NCBI RefSeq assembly: GCF_032854445.1
Contig: NC_088296.1
Span: 25,053,897 to 25,117,896 of the forward strand
From: Liolophura sinensis
Lineage: Eukaryota; Mollusca; Polyplacophora; Chitonida; Chitonidae
Reading direction: 5' to 3'
DNA length: 64,000 nt
The position numbers were made by a program, and so were the translations under genes. Under the pieces are notes generated by a model. It was not told where the DNA came from. It saw only the letters and a program-made list of their open reading frames with translations, and did not search any database. Of the stretch, positions 27,130-38,689 are shown piece after piece. Each line of letters starts with the position of its first letter. The stretch's first letter is position 1.

Positions 27130-27684
27130 TGTCTAACAGAGGCCCCTTCCTAAAACGCTGGGTTATTTTCCTATCTGCACTCAGAGCCTCCGTAAATTTT
27201 CCTACCTGATATTTCCTCAATCATCAATCCCCAGCTGAGGCATCACACTTTTATTGGACCACAAAATATTCCAGTTAAGATCATATCAAATATTTCCAGT
27301 GCCCAGCCCAGTAAAACCTTCGAAAAGGCAGCCATGTTCGCATGAGAGTGGTGGGGAGCAGACTATTCTTCACGATGTGGATTATTTCTTTGTCATGCAC
27401 AGCGGGCGATTTTCAGTTATCAGCAAAGCGAAATGTTTCTAATGTGGAGAATATTAGGCAAAAGCATCTTGAAGATTAACATGACTGCCTATTCAAAATT
27501 TGCCAGATTTCAGTTTAAAAATGACGGATTTGAGCAGAACAAAAGCCGACCTTGTTCCAACCAATGTGCGATCCCTTCTGCTAGGGACTGCTGGTAGAAA
27601 AAATTTCAGGCATGATACGCTGCTGTGGTCCTGACTGTGGACAGGAAAATAACCAGCGTTTTGGGACTGGACCTCTGTTAGACA
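27130..27684. mobile_element. ~555-bp inverted-repeat element
   Basis: Starts TGTCTAACAGAGGCCCCTTC and its other end, reversed, reads TGTCTAACAGAGGTCCAGTC. Similarity continues through AAAACGCTGGGTTATTTTCC for about 55 bp with some mismatches. The interior shows no long frame or matching sequence elsewhere in the window. Probably a non-autonomous DNA transposon; target duplication not evident. Confidence 0.72.
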
Positions 27685-27984
27685 TATTGTTAATGTTTTA
27701 CAACGTCTAAGGCTACTTTTCAAGCCGTCCCAACAACACCTAATCTCTAAGACCCCTGTAATACACTTACTGACAGATGCAAAGACAACCTCAGCTTAAA
27801 AACTCAAGCCTTATTTCAAAACAGCTGATGTCATTAATTCGGAGTAGTAAAGTTAAGTGGAACGTGGGAAATTTTCAACATCAGGTGACAATTTTTGGAG
27901 TGACAGCTAGTCCAATGAAATTAAAAATTGAGGTCTATTTTCAACGATTTCTGATATTTATCTACCTCAATGTTTAATTGCTGA

Positions 27985-28972
27985 ATTAAAAAACCCATTT
28001 TCCATTTGACAGTCAACAACTGTCAACCCTTAGTCTGAGAAGTTCCGAGTTGAAGTTCGGAAAAACTTGTTCGGGAAACAACAACAACTTTGAGAAATTA
28101 TGCGACAAGTTTTTGCAAACATGTTTCACCTACCTGATAAAGTCTTAAGCAGCAATCCACATCGAAAAGTTGCGTAGTTTGACCAGTAATTGCAAACTTT
28201 TCCAGACAATGTTTACATGTCTAAAACTTCTGTAAAAATCCTCGAGCGATTGTCATCATAGAATATAGCTTCCGCTTCAAGTGAGTGTAATACGTCATCG
28301 ATAGTTGACATCATCTATTCGGCGTCATCAATTCTTGCGCTCGAACAGTGTGGCCAAAATTGACATTCTTATGTTGGTGTTACGGTTCTATTCAAGGCTG
28401 TGTCCTCGACAATTTCCGATTATTTGGAAAATTTGACCGATTAATGAATGTATTCAAAATCTTAGATTGTTACTCCCTAAAGTTTTTAAAGATGTTGTGA
28501 AAATGGGGTGTCACGCCCCCCTTTAGGCGTGGTATACGCCCAGACTGCAATATATCAGCACTGCGTGTATAAGTACTCCTCTCATATGTGATTATTTTTA
28601 GACATTATAGAGAAAAATCACATCTGTCTGACAGCCGAAACTAGGTGAAACGGTCACAGTGTAGGGCCTACTTAGTTCATTGTTCAAATTCAGGTCAGAG
28701 TTAGTCTTGGCCGTTCATGATTAAAACGTTGGGCCAGATATGGCTGGAAATTGTATAGAAAACAGCACATACATGTACTTACAATATAAACATGTACTGC
28801 ATGTCATCATTTAATGTACGGGTGTAAAACAGTAAACCCAAAGCATACATGCATGTACGTGTAATGTCATTTAAAACTGCTTACATGGATTGAAGTATTT
28901 TCTTATCAGATGATTGGTCTTTCTTCTTTTTAAGGGCGAAATGCAGACGAAATAAGACAAGGAAGAGAAAGG
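27985..28972. other. Unique sequence with a GC-rich patch
   Basis: No frame of note. A GC-rich patch at 28,505-28,545 contains CACGCC and GGCGTG as a small inverted repeat around a C5/T3 loop, reminiscent of CACCC-type sites; function unknown. Confidence 0.45.
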
Positions 28973-28978
28973 AAAAAA
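28973..28978 (-). terminator. Pol III terminator of tRNA-Asp
   Basis: Six consecutive T on the minus strand begin 16 bases past the tRNA 3' end, the usual Pol III stop signal. Their presence supports the tRNA as a transcribed gene rather than a relic. Confidence 0.8.
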
Positions 28979-28993
28979 TGATCATTGCGCAAT

Positions 28994-29065
28994 CTCCCCG
29001 GCGGGGAATCGAACCCCGGTCTCCCGCGTGACAGGCGGGGATACTCACCACTATACTACCGAGGA
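28994..29065 (-). tRNA. tRNA-Asp (anticodon GTC)
   Basis: On the minus strand a complete 72-nt cloverleaf can be folded. It has a 7-bp acceptor stem (TCCTCGG with CCGGGGA, one T-G pair), a D arm with the A-box region TAGTATAGTGGTGAG, anticodon stem CCCGC/GCGGG around loop CTGTCAC (anticodon GTC, plus-strand bases 29030-29032), and a T arm with GGTTCGATTCC as B box. The discriminator G lies at 28994. It agrees closely with the conserved animal tRNA-Asp(GTC). No intron, mismatched stem or SINE tail is present, so it looks functional. It stands alone in gene-poor DNA. Confidence 0.96.
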
Positions 29066-29986
29066 TTGCTGAGTAGCTGAGAGTGAATTTTTTAAGTAAT
29101 TCATAAATCTTAGAAAATGCATCAACCCGTAAGGCAAAATTTGGTCACTCGGTTCATGTATACACGTAAATAAACTTAGGAATATTATAAAGAGAGAACG
29201 CATCAGTTTAAAAACTTGCTTTATCTCGAATTTTCATTATTATCGTAACAGTTATCTCCCTTTGGTTCCTCGGTGCTGAGGTTTCATTCTGTTTGAAGAT
29301 TTGTACATGGTTTGTTTTCAATGTAGATAGCAATGTGAAGTGATATTCTATTTGGCAACAACGGAGCAATTTGCTGTTACATTGACTTCTGAAGGCATGT
29401 GAATAGTTTGTGTTCAGTAGGACTAGTGTCCCAGTCTACACCGTAACATCAGCCAAGGGGACACAAGCACGTGTTATGATGCGATTGAGTTAAATGCATG
29501 AAGAGTTGTTTCCCCTGTATTGTTCCACATGCAAACACATTCAAGCTACAGACAGACCTGTACATACACGTGCAGAATACACCATTCAACGGTAATAATT
29601 TTATTAGCTGTTTGAACTAGAAACAATAGCAAACTTAACGAATGTAAGAATTTTCTAAAGAACGTCTCTGGGGTGTTTTTTACCCTTCGCTCTATAACGC
29701 ATGCAAACGGGGGCATATTTTCGACAATCCATGCAAATTTTCTCGGAATAGCAAAGATCGACAGTCGACAAGACCCCTCCCTCTCATATAAATAAATAAA
29801 TGAATAAACAAAACTAAGCCTAAACTATGTCTTGAGTGTTTGTTAATTTGATCTGAAAGAAATCTTGGAAAAGGTGTGTTGGACCCTAAAATATATGAAA
29901 CCATACGAAACTAGTTAGCTGATAATATATGATACAGGCTAGTATACAGTACTGGTAGACATAGAACAATATCTTGGGTTTGCCCG

Positions 29987-30006
29987 CCCCCCCCCCCCCC
30001 CCCCCC
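29987..30006. repeat. Poly-C run
   Basis: Twenty consecutive C, then a C/T-rich stretch to 30022. It directly abuts a truncated SINE copy. Confidence 0.93.
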
Positions 30007-30025
30007 TCCCCTCCTCCCTCTTCCA

Positions 30026-30107
30026 CAGGCTGCTGGCAGGCCTTCCCACATGCGGCCGGAGAGGAAGCCAGTATGAGCTGGACTTGAACTCACTGCGACC
30101 GCATTGG
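30026..30107 (-). mobile_element. SINE 5'/middle fragment next to poly-C
   Basis: Shows GGCTGCTGGCAGGCCTTCCC, GCGGCCGGAGAGGAAGCC and GAGCTGGACTTGAACTCAC. It is broken on one side by the poly-C run and on the other by an (AAT)n microsatellite (30107-30131). Confidence 0.85.
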
Positions 30108-30131
30108 AATAATAATAATAATAATAATAAT

Positions 30132-31423
30132 CGTAATAATCGTAATAATTATAAATTAAAATAGGACATTCTTAACTGGGTTAGTTGAATAGGCCTAGAT
30201 ACGTTTCAGGTCGAAGGTATAGACTTATTAATTACTACATAATATACATGTAGATAACTAGGGATTCGGGGATGAGATTGGCCAGATGAATATGACACGT
30301 GCAGGTTTGGAAGGAGGGTCTGTGCCGTGGAATGGATGGAGACGGGTGAGGAGGGAAGAAGTTGTTGGGGTGGGTCGGGGTTATGGGGGAGAGAAATGAT
30401 GAAAGCACGTAATGAAGACGTGCACGTGGTTGTGAGAGTATTTGGATTGCTTGAGAGAAACATGATCTGGATTCCGTAGTGTGTCGCGTGACAGGACAAA
30501 TTAACATGTCAACACACGTGGATGGACAATGCTCGATTCGCATGCACGCTGTTCTGTAAGTTTAGCTCTTTCTCGTTACGCCGTCCTGCTGCAGTATAAT
30601 GATTGATTATGAGCTAAAGTGGTTTCGCTCCGTTCTGGTTTGCATGACAAGTGAAGATTAGTTTATAACGAAGTTAGTATTCATGTAAAGAGATTTAATG
30701 TAATGGACAAAGTAAAGGATAGAATTAATCCTAAATAAGACGTAAAGTGGAATATTCTGAAAGCTGAAAAGCCGTGTCTATTCTGCATGCTTATACTCGA
30801 GCAATCTATACATAAGCGTGAGAAAAAAGAAAAGAAGAAAAAAAGAAACAACTAACTTGTGGCTGAGTCAGTACCATGAATCTCGGACCACTGGATCCGA
30901 TTTAACCAAGCGTTTGTGACCTGAGTCAAAACTTCCGATCTCCTCACAAGGCTAAGTGTTTGGTACTGGAAAAATGAAATTTGAAAAAATTTGTTTTCCG
31001 ATTATTTTTATGAGGTGGACAAAATCTTAATTTACAGCGCTTTGAAATAAGCTCCAAAATCTCAATTCAAATTTTGACTTCAATCAAAAATGCCTTTAAT
31101 TGTGGAATCGGCCCTGAAGTCAGACTCTGGCAAGCTTGACAGAGTCTGTGCCGCTGAGAAGTAGACCTGAATCCGTTCAGTGCAAGTCATCCTAAGTAGA
31201 ATGAAATTAACTCGTACAGTGAAGTGATGATGTTTAATTTCATGACATGGGACTAGACATTCTCGTGGTTTAAGACCTGATTTATTTTAAACCGCTATAC
31301 TGTGTTTGACAGGTTAATTTCTATAAGCTTGTCTTACATAAGGTCGATTAAAACTGACATAACACTTAAACTTTGTATAGGTGCATTTACGAGTTAACAT
31401 GCCATGGCTGTACTTTATAGGGT
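30132..31423. other. No recognised feature
   Basis: Two overlapping minus-strand frames of ~100 codons (30,206-30,543) are Ser/Pro/His-rich and lack splice or domain support. Confidence 0.5.
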
Positions 31424-31670
31424 TGGAGGTAGCCGTGGCCGGGGTGATTAGCGTACCAGCGCAGCGCAATTACCCAGAACCCTTTCACCAATGCGGTTTC
31501 TGTTCATGTCCAGTTCATGCTCGCTTCCTCTCTAGCCGTACGTGGGTAGGTCAACCAGCAACTTGCGAATGATACTGGGTTTCCCTACTCTGCCCGGATT
31601 CCACCCACAAAAATGTTACGTGGAATACTTTAAACTGAGTACGGTGTAAAAAGCTAATCAAATAAATAAA
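31424..31670 (+). mobile_element. SINE, near full length, diverged
   Basis: It retains the head (AGCCGTGGCCGGGGTGATTA, damaged A box), CACCAATGCGGT, TCCAGTTCATGCTCGC and the tail TAATCAAATAAATAAA. The central domain is heavily mutated, so this is an old copy. A second copy in the opposite direction lies 127 bp downstream. Confidence 0.85.
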
Positions 31671-31796
31671 CGTCGAGTTCTACAGGTGTATATGCTTACC
31701 TCAACGTGTGCAAAAGTTATACATTTATAGTGTATCAATACTTTCTAATTCCTACATATATGGTCTTATCGCTGTTTCACAAATGCTTTAGATATG

Positions 31797-31940
31797 TATT
31801 TATTTATTTATTTGATTGATGTTTTACGCCGTACTCAAGAATATTTCATTTATACGACGGCGGCCAGCATTATGGTGGGAGGAAACCGGACGGAGCCCGG
31901 GGGAAATCCACGACCATCCGCAGATAGCTGACAAACCTGG
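31797..31940 (-). mobile_element. SINE 3' fragment
   Basis: Tail, TTTTACGCCGTACTCAAGAA and the well-kept conserved domain up to CCATCCGCAG are present; the tRNA head is absent (5' truncation). Confidence 0.92.
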
Positions 31941-32097
31941 TATGCATTTAAATACTACGTTAAAATTCGAGGAGATATTCCTGTTTGTACTGATATTTCT
32001 AGAAAATACGATTGTATAAATAAATGAGTGAATAAGAAATAGAGTTAAGCCGTGAACGAAGTGCTATGATAATAGTGTTATTGATAAACTTCATATA

Positions 32098-32365
32098 CAC
32101 TCAAAAAAATATTCTGTTAATTTTATCAGAAAATCTGTCGCCTGAGTGACACTAGAATGTATTCTGTTTTATAACGCAATATTACGTCATATTCAACAGA
32201 ATATCCTGCTAATTCAACATAAAGATTCTATTAGACTAACAGGATATTATGTTGAATATGACAGAACATTGTGCTGTAATAACACATTATTCTGTTCTAG
32301 TATCACTCAGACAGGAGACATTCTGTTTTCTGAAAATTAACAGAATACTAGTAATTTGTTGAGTG
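32098..32365. mobile_element. Palindromic MITE, copy 1 (CACTC...GAGTG family)
   Basis: A 268-bp element beginning CACTCAAAAAAATATTCTGT and ending TTGTTGAGTG. TA lies on each side, fitting a two-base TA target duplication. Inverted-repeat similarity continues inward for most of the length: GACACTAGAATGTATTCTG on one side is answered by CAGAATA/TTCTAGTATCACTCAG-type sequence on the other. The centre pairs too (GATTCTATTAG, CTAACAGGATATTATG). No coding capacity. Confidence 0.9.
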
Positions 32366-32779
32366 TAGGGAATATTATTAGATGAGACTTAGCTGCCTTA
32401 GTTACATATAATATCACCTACATGTAATTTACCCTTTTTAAATATTTCTGTTTTCTAGTGGAAATCTTCAAGACTTAATTGGATAATTGACGCTGATTGG
32501 CTGGCAGTGAAGACAGGAATTTAAATCCTTCCTTTAAATCCCTAATTTAAATGCTTCAGCCTTGTTCACGCTTGAGTAAATCTGCAATAACTAAAATTCA
32601 GTTTTTGCTAGGCATAGTCTGGGCTTGCCTGTCTGTCACATCAGCCTGTCACGGGCGATTCTATTGCCCTTTAAAAGTATATTCCTCCTTCGGGCTAATG
32701 GATACCCAATTCTAAAGATGGTCTCAGAAAATCAATTACATATACTTATCAGATCATTAAATCTCTCGCACGACACATA

Positions 32780-33250
32780 CCAATCAGCCAAGAGTACGCG
32801 GGCGCGTGCATGGCAGAACATTCCGCTCGCGTGGTTCATTACATGCCCGTTTGGCGATTCCAGTGAGCGTGAAATGAATGGTGAACCAGATACCCTGATG
32901 AATATGCATGAGGGCTGGAATTCCGCGATTGATTGGTGGACGGCAACTATCTGGACGACCCGAATAGACACGCCCACCCCCTCAGTCAGCTCGTCCGTTT
33001 CAGGATAATTGGCTTGGCATGTGGCTAATTGCCGCCTAACCTCTTCGATCCACTCAAAAGTGGACTCGGGTTATTATCGGAAAAGGCTGAGAATTGTGAC
33101 ACCTGTATTCAGCTGCAAGGAAAGAAGAAATGATTCGGCGAAGTGAATTAATGGTTAAATACGTATTGATGATCCGAGGCAGGACTGTATATATGTCGGA
33201 CTGATCCGAGTCCTGGAAGCGTGTGGATCTTCATTGGCTTCAGTGCATAA
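32780..33250. promoter_or_regulatory. CpG- and motif-rich stretch, candidate regulatory region
   Basis: This stretch is richer in CpG than its AT-rich surroundings and repeat-free. It has GATGAATATGCATGAG (POU/octamer-like), GATTGATTGGTGG (CCAAT box reversed), ACGCCCACCCCC (GC/CACCC box) and a TATATA at ~33188 followed by G/C-richer sequence. Open frames here (127 residues plus, 81 minus) have no recognised domain. It could be a promoter or enhancer; strand and target are unknown. Confidence 0.3.
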
Positions 33251-33293
33251 GATTTTCCAGCTCTTGCTGTTTGGACTGCGGCCTTAAATCATG

Positions 33294-33312
33294 ATGTGTG
33301 TGTGTGTGTGTA
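33294..33312. repeat. (TG)n microsatellite
   Basis: A short TG dinucleotide run. Confidence 0.85.
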
Positions 33313-34315
33313 TGTGATATACCTGCCTAGTACTATATAGCTGTAAACCTGATGTCGTATAAGTGAACAATCCTTCACTACTAAAGCCTTTAACAACAAT
33401 GAAATAAATAAATGAATATAACTGCAACAAGCAGCTAAAGATATGCTGGTGTTTCTGTTGCTGTCAATTTTTTGACGTTCCATCTTTTAACATTGGCCGT
33501 TCACTTAACAAGTGCTTTTAGAATAGGCTTCTTGCATGGTTTATAAACTATCCTTGCGTCTGGGACTATAACCAAACAAACGAAGGATCGCGCAATTCAG
33601 GTTGGAAATTACACTATATGTCATGACAAGCCTGAAAAGTGACTGTACCTCATGGTACAGAATGTTCATACAGGCCTAATGCTGATTTATGTCATTTACC
33701 TGTATATCTGTCTTATCTATTTTACCTATATATAGAGCGTTCTTCGCGTCTGTCCGAGAACTTTTAACAGATTCTGTTTGTATGAATCCGCCTAACTTCT
33801 TACCTTTCTTATTCCCTTAGTTCTTTGTAGATGTATTTGTAAAAAATATGAAAACGTTATTAATTTCCTGTCGGAACAAGAGGAATTATAGTTTCATTTT
33901 GACATATAACAAATTATCCGTTCTTAGATATAGGAATATACCGAAAGGGGCCTGCACATACACGGCGTGTATACCGATCTCCTTTACCTTCCAGCATTTG
34001 TTACAGACCGTTTATGTTATGTGACAAATCGATCAAAGTCACCAGTTACATGTATTACTGTGTGTTACTCTAGTTATGGAAAGTTAATCTATTAAATACC
34101 TTCGGCTTAAGCTTCTTAAGTTTTACAGTGACTAATAATTTTCTCGTAAGAATAAATATTGACAGAGTGTCCAGGCTCTGGCGCTCTGCTTCATGATTGT
34201 TTCTAATTCTGCTTAACTCGGGACTAAGGGTCGGATATTCATCGTGTTGAATTAGATCACCATCTTGGATAAATGAAAAGTTGAATATGCAGTGAAAGCG
34301 CAACTGGGTTCATTT

Positions 34316-34628
34316 CATACTTTACACATACTACCGGTACTTTATATATACCACCGGTACTTTATATATACTACCGGTACCTTATATATATACTACCGGT
34401 ACCTTATATATATACTACCGGTACCTTATATATATACTACCGGTATTTATATGTAATGCCGGTACTTTATATATACTAACGGTACTTTATATATACTATC
34501 GGTACCTTATATATATACTAACGGTATTTATATATACCAACCGTACCTTATATATACTAACGGCACTTTATATATACTAACGGTACTTTATATATACTAC
34601 CGGTACTTTATATATACTACCGGTATTT
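34316..34628. repeat. 20-24-bp AT-rich minisatellite, about 14 copies
   Basis: Unit CTTTATATATACTACCGGTA with variable TA length and ACGG or CCGG versions. It repeats an ACCGGT palindrome. Confidence 0.92.
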
Positions 34629-34952
34629 TCTTGTTTAGTGTTATGTGTTGAACCTTGTATAGGAAGTTGACCTGGCGATGATAGACCTGGAACGTCAATT
34701 TTGGTTGACGGATGAAATACGGAATTGTTGTTTTGTGATTTATTTGGTTTTACGGTGATTGACCTACACTAAAGAGGCCTAGCTGACGGTTGGGACACAT
34801 GGATGTCTGTGTAAGCGCGTAAATTTTTTGCCACCGGACCACTTTTCCGGGAAAACTGGTTAATTTCTACATGCAGTTGGTCACCATACCTCATGCAGGG
34901 AAGACTATTTATGAATGATTTAATGGTATAGGATGGTATCATTCCTTGCAGC

Positions 34953-35362
34953 TGCCTTATCTAGGTATATTCTTACATGCATGCAAAGCTATATGTCTAT
35001 CATTCCTTACACTTCATGATCTAGGCCTATTCTACGTCCATGCAAAGCTGTATAGGCCTATCATTCCTCACACCTCAGGATCTAGGCCTTTTCTACATGC
35101 GTGCAAAGCTGTAGGCCAATCATTCCTTACACTTCATGATCTAGGCCTATTCTACGTCCATGCAAAGCTGTATAGGCCTATCATTCCTCACACCTCAGGA
35201 TCTAGGCCTTTTCTACATGCGTGCAAAGCTGTAAGCCAATCATTCCTTGCAGCTTCATGATCTAGGCCTATAGGCCTACTACTTCCATGCAAAGCTGTAT
35301 AGGCCTATCATTCCTCACACTTCAGGATCTAGGCCTTTTCTACATGCGTGCAAAGCTATATA
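34953..35362. repeat. ~61-bp tandem repeat with ~121-bp higher-order unit
   Basis: Units contain CATTCCTTACACTTCATGAT, CTAGGCCTATTCTACGTCC and ATGCAAAGCTGTA. An A type (CGTCCATGC, TATAGGCCTA) and a B type (CATGCGTGC, GTAGGCCAA) alternate, so the true period is about 121 bp. The 104-residue frame across it is a repeat artefact. Confidence 0.92.
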
Positions 35363-35886
35363 TGTTTGATCTCATTTGCACGCTGTCAGACTACGCGAAG
35401 TCATACACCCTTTATCACCATTAATGATAAAAGCTTGAATTTGAGGAATTCGATATCTATGCCTCCTTTGTGTGACACAGGTCGATCGGCGTCTAACAGC
35501 ACTTCATGGTTCTGCAATTCTCTATTACATGCTTTATTGGCGATATTACACAACTGACAGCAACACCCTGTACACAGCCAACGGAAATGTATGTCGGGCA
35601 AACAAAGGGTGCTACTAAAAGCAGAATCACTTAACAGGAACGGGTAATGGATGGTGACACAGCGTGTAGGTTTTACACGCGGGGAACAGCGTGAATAATG
35701 ACTAAATTGGCTGGGCCTATTATATAAGATTGGTTAAGCCGGCTGTTCAACATTTACACATAAAATGTCCAGATTTACCGTATTGCCATTGATATAGCGG
35801 TCCATTATTAGCAGTGTTCGTCTTGAGGGAAGACTTGTCCTAAACCGTATACATAAATACCTTATTTAATAATAAATTGCTAGTAA

Positions 35887-35925
35887 TTTTTTTCGCTGGC
35901 GTTTTACACCATACTCTAGAATTTT
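35887..35925 (-). mobile_element. Possible SINE 3' relic
   Basis: GGCGTTTTACACCATACTCT followed by AGAATTTTTC resembles the SINE 3' end with several changes. Confidence 0.45.
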
Positions 35926-36208
35926 TCGGGCAGTATTTTGAGACCAGATGAATATGCCGAAAGCGGGTTTTCTGAAACGCTTGTAGACGGCAATTGCTTC
36001 CTTTTACATCACCTTTACGTCAAGGGGGACAGTTTCAAGTATAGCAATACACTGAAGGGTCCTTGTATTTTCGTGCATGAATACTTATCTCACATTGTAA
36101 CGTATTTGATGGATTATTTGTGATAAAATTGAGTAACGACTTTAATCAACTTCACAAGTTATTACTACAAAAACTATGGTGTGTTACGGATATTCCATCA
36201 AACACCTA

Positions 36209-36242
36209 TGTATATATATACATGTATATATATATGTGTATA

Positions 36243-36305
<63 letters not shown>
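36209..36305. repeat. (TA)n microsatellite
   Basis: A long TA tract with a few TG interruptions near its start, then more than 25 pure TA repeats. It is followed at 36330 by a G run. Confidence 0.95.
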
Positions 36306-36311
<6 letters not shown>

Positions 36312-37217
36312 GAGTCTTCGTTATTGTTGGGGGGGGGGTGACGTCATATAGGTGTCATAATTGCAAATTTGAATCGCACGAGCTTACAGTCGGTTACACG
36401 GATCGATCCAGCCGACAAGGTATATCCGTTGAAAATTGAAAGACCAGTTTCAAAAACAACCTCCAACAAAAGCCAACAAAAAACTAAGAACCTATATGAA
36501 GTGAAAAATTTGGACGGAATCATGCAGGGAGCAGCAGTAGACAGTTTTCAATGATGATGGAAAGAATGATGAAAATGTTCAAAGCGAATAAATTAAAACA
36601 GGATGAAAATAATGTGTCATTCTGGCAAATAGTTATACTATTTATGTTACTCCTCTAATTACAAGTCCTTTAATTTGTAGCTTATATTCAGCAAACTTTA
36701 TCAAATTTCATAGTTCTTACCAACATTGCATTTTTTTCGTCAGCGATACGCCACAATCTCTATACAAATATATGTTGGGTGCCCACATACTGCAAAGAAA
36801 TTCAGTTAAAACATCAAGGTATTTGCTGGGCATGCATGTGCTGTTTCGATGGACATTTTGACCAGATTTCCACACGTTTATGGTGGTATAAGTCAATGAA
36901 TCTACTCGTTTGATTTGCATAGGACCCACATTCATAAGATATTTGTCGGTATAAAGATAGACATCTGCAAAATTCGAAAACTATAGGTTGTCCGTTTTAT
37001 TGAAAAGATGTAAGTTTCCTTGTGTTCGGGTGTGACCAATCAAATGCGTGATTGTGGGATTCAAATTTGAAACTGGTGAGGGCATGGCCGTATTCTTCAC
37101 ATGCATGAATTCCTTTTATATGGGGAAGCAAGATGGCTATGTGAAATGTCAGAGATGAAGACACAACAAGCACTACTGAGTCAGTCACATCGATGTATCC
37201 GCAATGATACGCTATTA

Positions 37218-37523
37218 CACTCAAAAAAGTAATCTGTTAATTTTAATAAAGTCTGTTGTCTGATTGAAACTAGGATGTGTTCTGTTATTATAACATAATA
37301 CAGTGTCATATTCAACATAATATCCTGTTAGTCTAACAGAATATTTATGTTGAATTAATAGAATATGTGGGTTATATATTATAGTCTAATAGAATATTTA
37401 TGTTGAATTCATAGATTATGTGGGTTATATTGAACAGAATAATTTGTTGCAATAGCAGAATACATTCGAGCGTCACTCAGACAACAAGATTTCTGTTAAA
37501 ATTAACAGATTAATTTTTGAGAG
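37218..37523. mobile_element. Palindromic MITE, copy 2
   Basis: Same landmarks: CACTCAAAAAAGTAATCTGT, AACATAATATCCTGTTAGTC, GTCACTCAGACAACAAG and TTAACAGATTAATTTTTGAG. The right end has decayed to GAGAG. A ~60-bp internal segment (AGAATATTTATGTTGAATT with TATGTGGGTTATAT) is duplicated. Confidence 0.88.
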
Positions 37524-38068
37524 GAAGACTGAAGTGAAACCAATACGATAAACCACTTACAGCATAGGGAGTAAAACAAGAGCAGTGAGACAATGAGACA
37601 ATGAGACAATGTGGTATAGTTGACAAATGTTTACGCGTTATATATACCGGTGAAATCTGACCTCTTCTCGATTTACCTCACAAGGCCAATTTCTAAACTA
37701 ACTTTTCAGTTAGGGTTTATTATAAATTAAATGATAGCGAATTACACCCCTCCCGCAAACACCATGACTTAGGTCTCTAAACAGAATTAGGTTAAAAGAC
37801 AGTGAACGTAGTGATGTTACTCACATCGTATTATACGTCACTGGTCTAGAATCAAAACAGATCGATCTTAATCAGGTTGTGTATATTCATGTACTGACAA
37901 AGGGGCCACAATGAATGAATCATTGAATTAATGTATCGATCAAATTCATCGAATTGTTTTCACACCGTCGGAAACTCACAGCGATAGGTATGTAGAGTGT
38001 AGCCACTATTATGTAGGCAATTCTGGGAATGTCTGTCATGCAGTGGGTTGCCTCAAGGCTCTACCTAG

Positions 38069-38561
38069 CCCCGGGATCACGAAGCGATCTTAGACTAAGT
38101 CAACATTTCAGATCACTTCATAATTGTTATTTCTGATTTATTTATTTGATAGGTGTTTTACGCCGTACTCAAGAATATTTCACTTAGACGACGGCGGCCA
38201 GCATTATGGTAGGAGGAAACCGGGCAGAGCCCGGGGGAAACCCACGACCATCCGCAGGTTGCTGCAAGACCTTCCCACTTACGGCCGGAGAGGAAGCCAG
38301 CATGAGCTGGACTTGAACTCACAGCGACCGCATTGGTGAGAGGCTTCTGGATCATTACGCTGCGCTAGCGCGCTAACCAACTGAGCCACAGAGGTCCCGT
38401 GTTATTTCTGATGTAACAAGGTCAAAATATTGCTCGACTACATAAAATTCTGAGTAAGTTATTGTACAATAAATTTCAGCCAAAATATAACGAAAAAGAA
38501 CATATTAAATTTAATGATTAAAATTTTGACCTGAGACTAAGATCGCTTCTTGATCCCGGGG
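38069..38561. mobile_element. TIR DNA element (MITE-like) split by a SINE
   Basis: Ends are inverted repeats about 40 bp long. The left end begins CCCCGGGATCACGAAGCGAT and the right end, read in reverse, CCCCGGGATCAAGAAGCGAT, continuing with CTTAG. Without the SINE and one target copy the element would be about 220 bp, too short to code for a transposase. Left flank ends CTACCTAG and right flank starts CCTTGTG; no clear target duplication is visible. Confidence 0.82.
38138..38399 (-). mobile_element. Full-length tRNA-derived SINE flanked by 13-bp target duplication
   Basis: Read on the minus strand it begins GGGACCTCTGTGGCTCAG, with a Pol III A box (TGGCTCAGTTGG) and a B box near GAGTTCAAGTCCAGC. 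It continues into the conserved 3' domain (GGCCGCCGTCGTCTAAGTG, TACGGCGTAAAACACC) and ends in an AAAT tail. The 13-bp TGTTATTTCTGAT is present at both ends (38125-38137 and 38400-38412), the hallmark of LINE-assisted insertion. The conserved domain resembles the Nin-DC or Meta domains described for metazoan SINEs; I cannot decide which. The target was itself a transposon (38069-38561). Confidence 0.93.
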
Positions 38562-38570
38562 CCTTGTGTC

Positions 38571-38617
38571 CTTCCACCATAATGCTGCCCACCGTCGTAT
38601 ACGTGAAATTTCTAAAT
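38571..38617 (+). mobile_element. SINE conserved-domain fragment
   Basis: CTTCCACCATAATGCTGCCC and ACCGTCGTATACGTGAAAT match the conserved domain. It lies 10 bp outside the TIR element at 38069-38561, in the opposite sense to the nested SINE. Confidence 0.75.
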
Positions 38618-38689
38618 ACATGTACCTTATATCTAGAACCACGACATTTGCATGCAGTCATAGTATCAGTACAGAAATGTATATACGAC

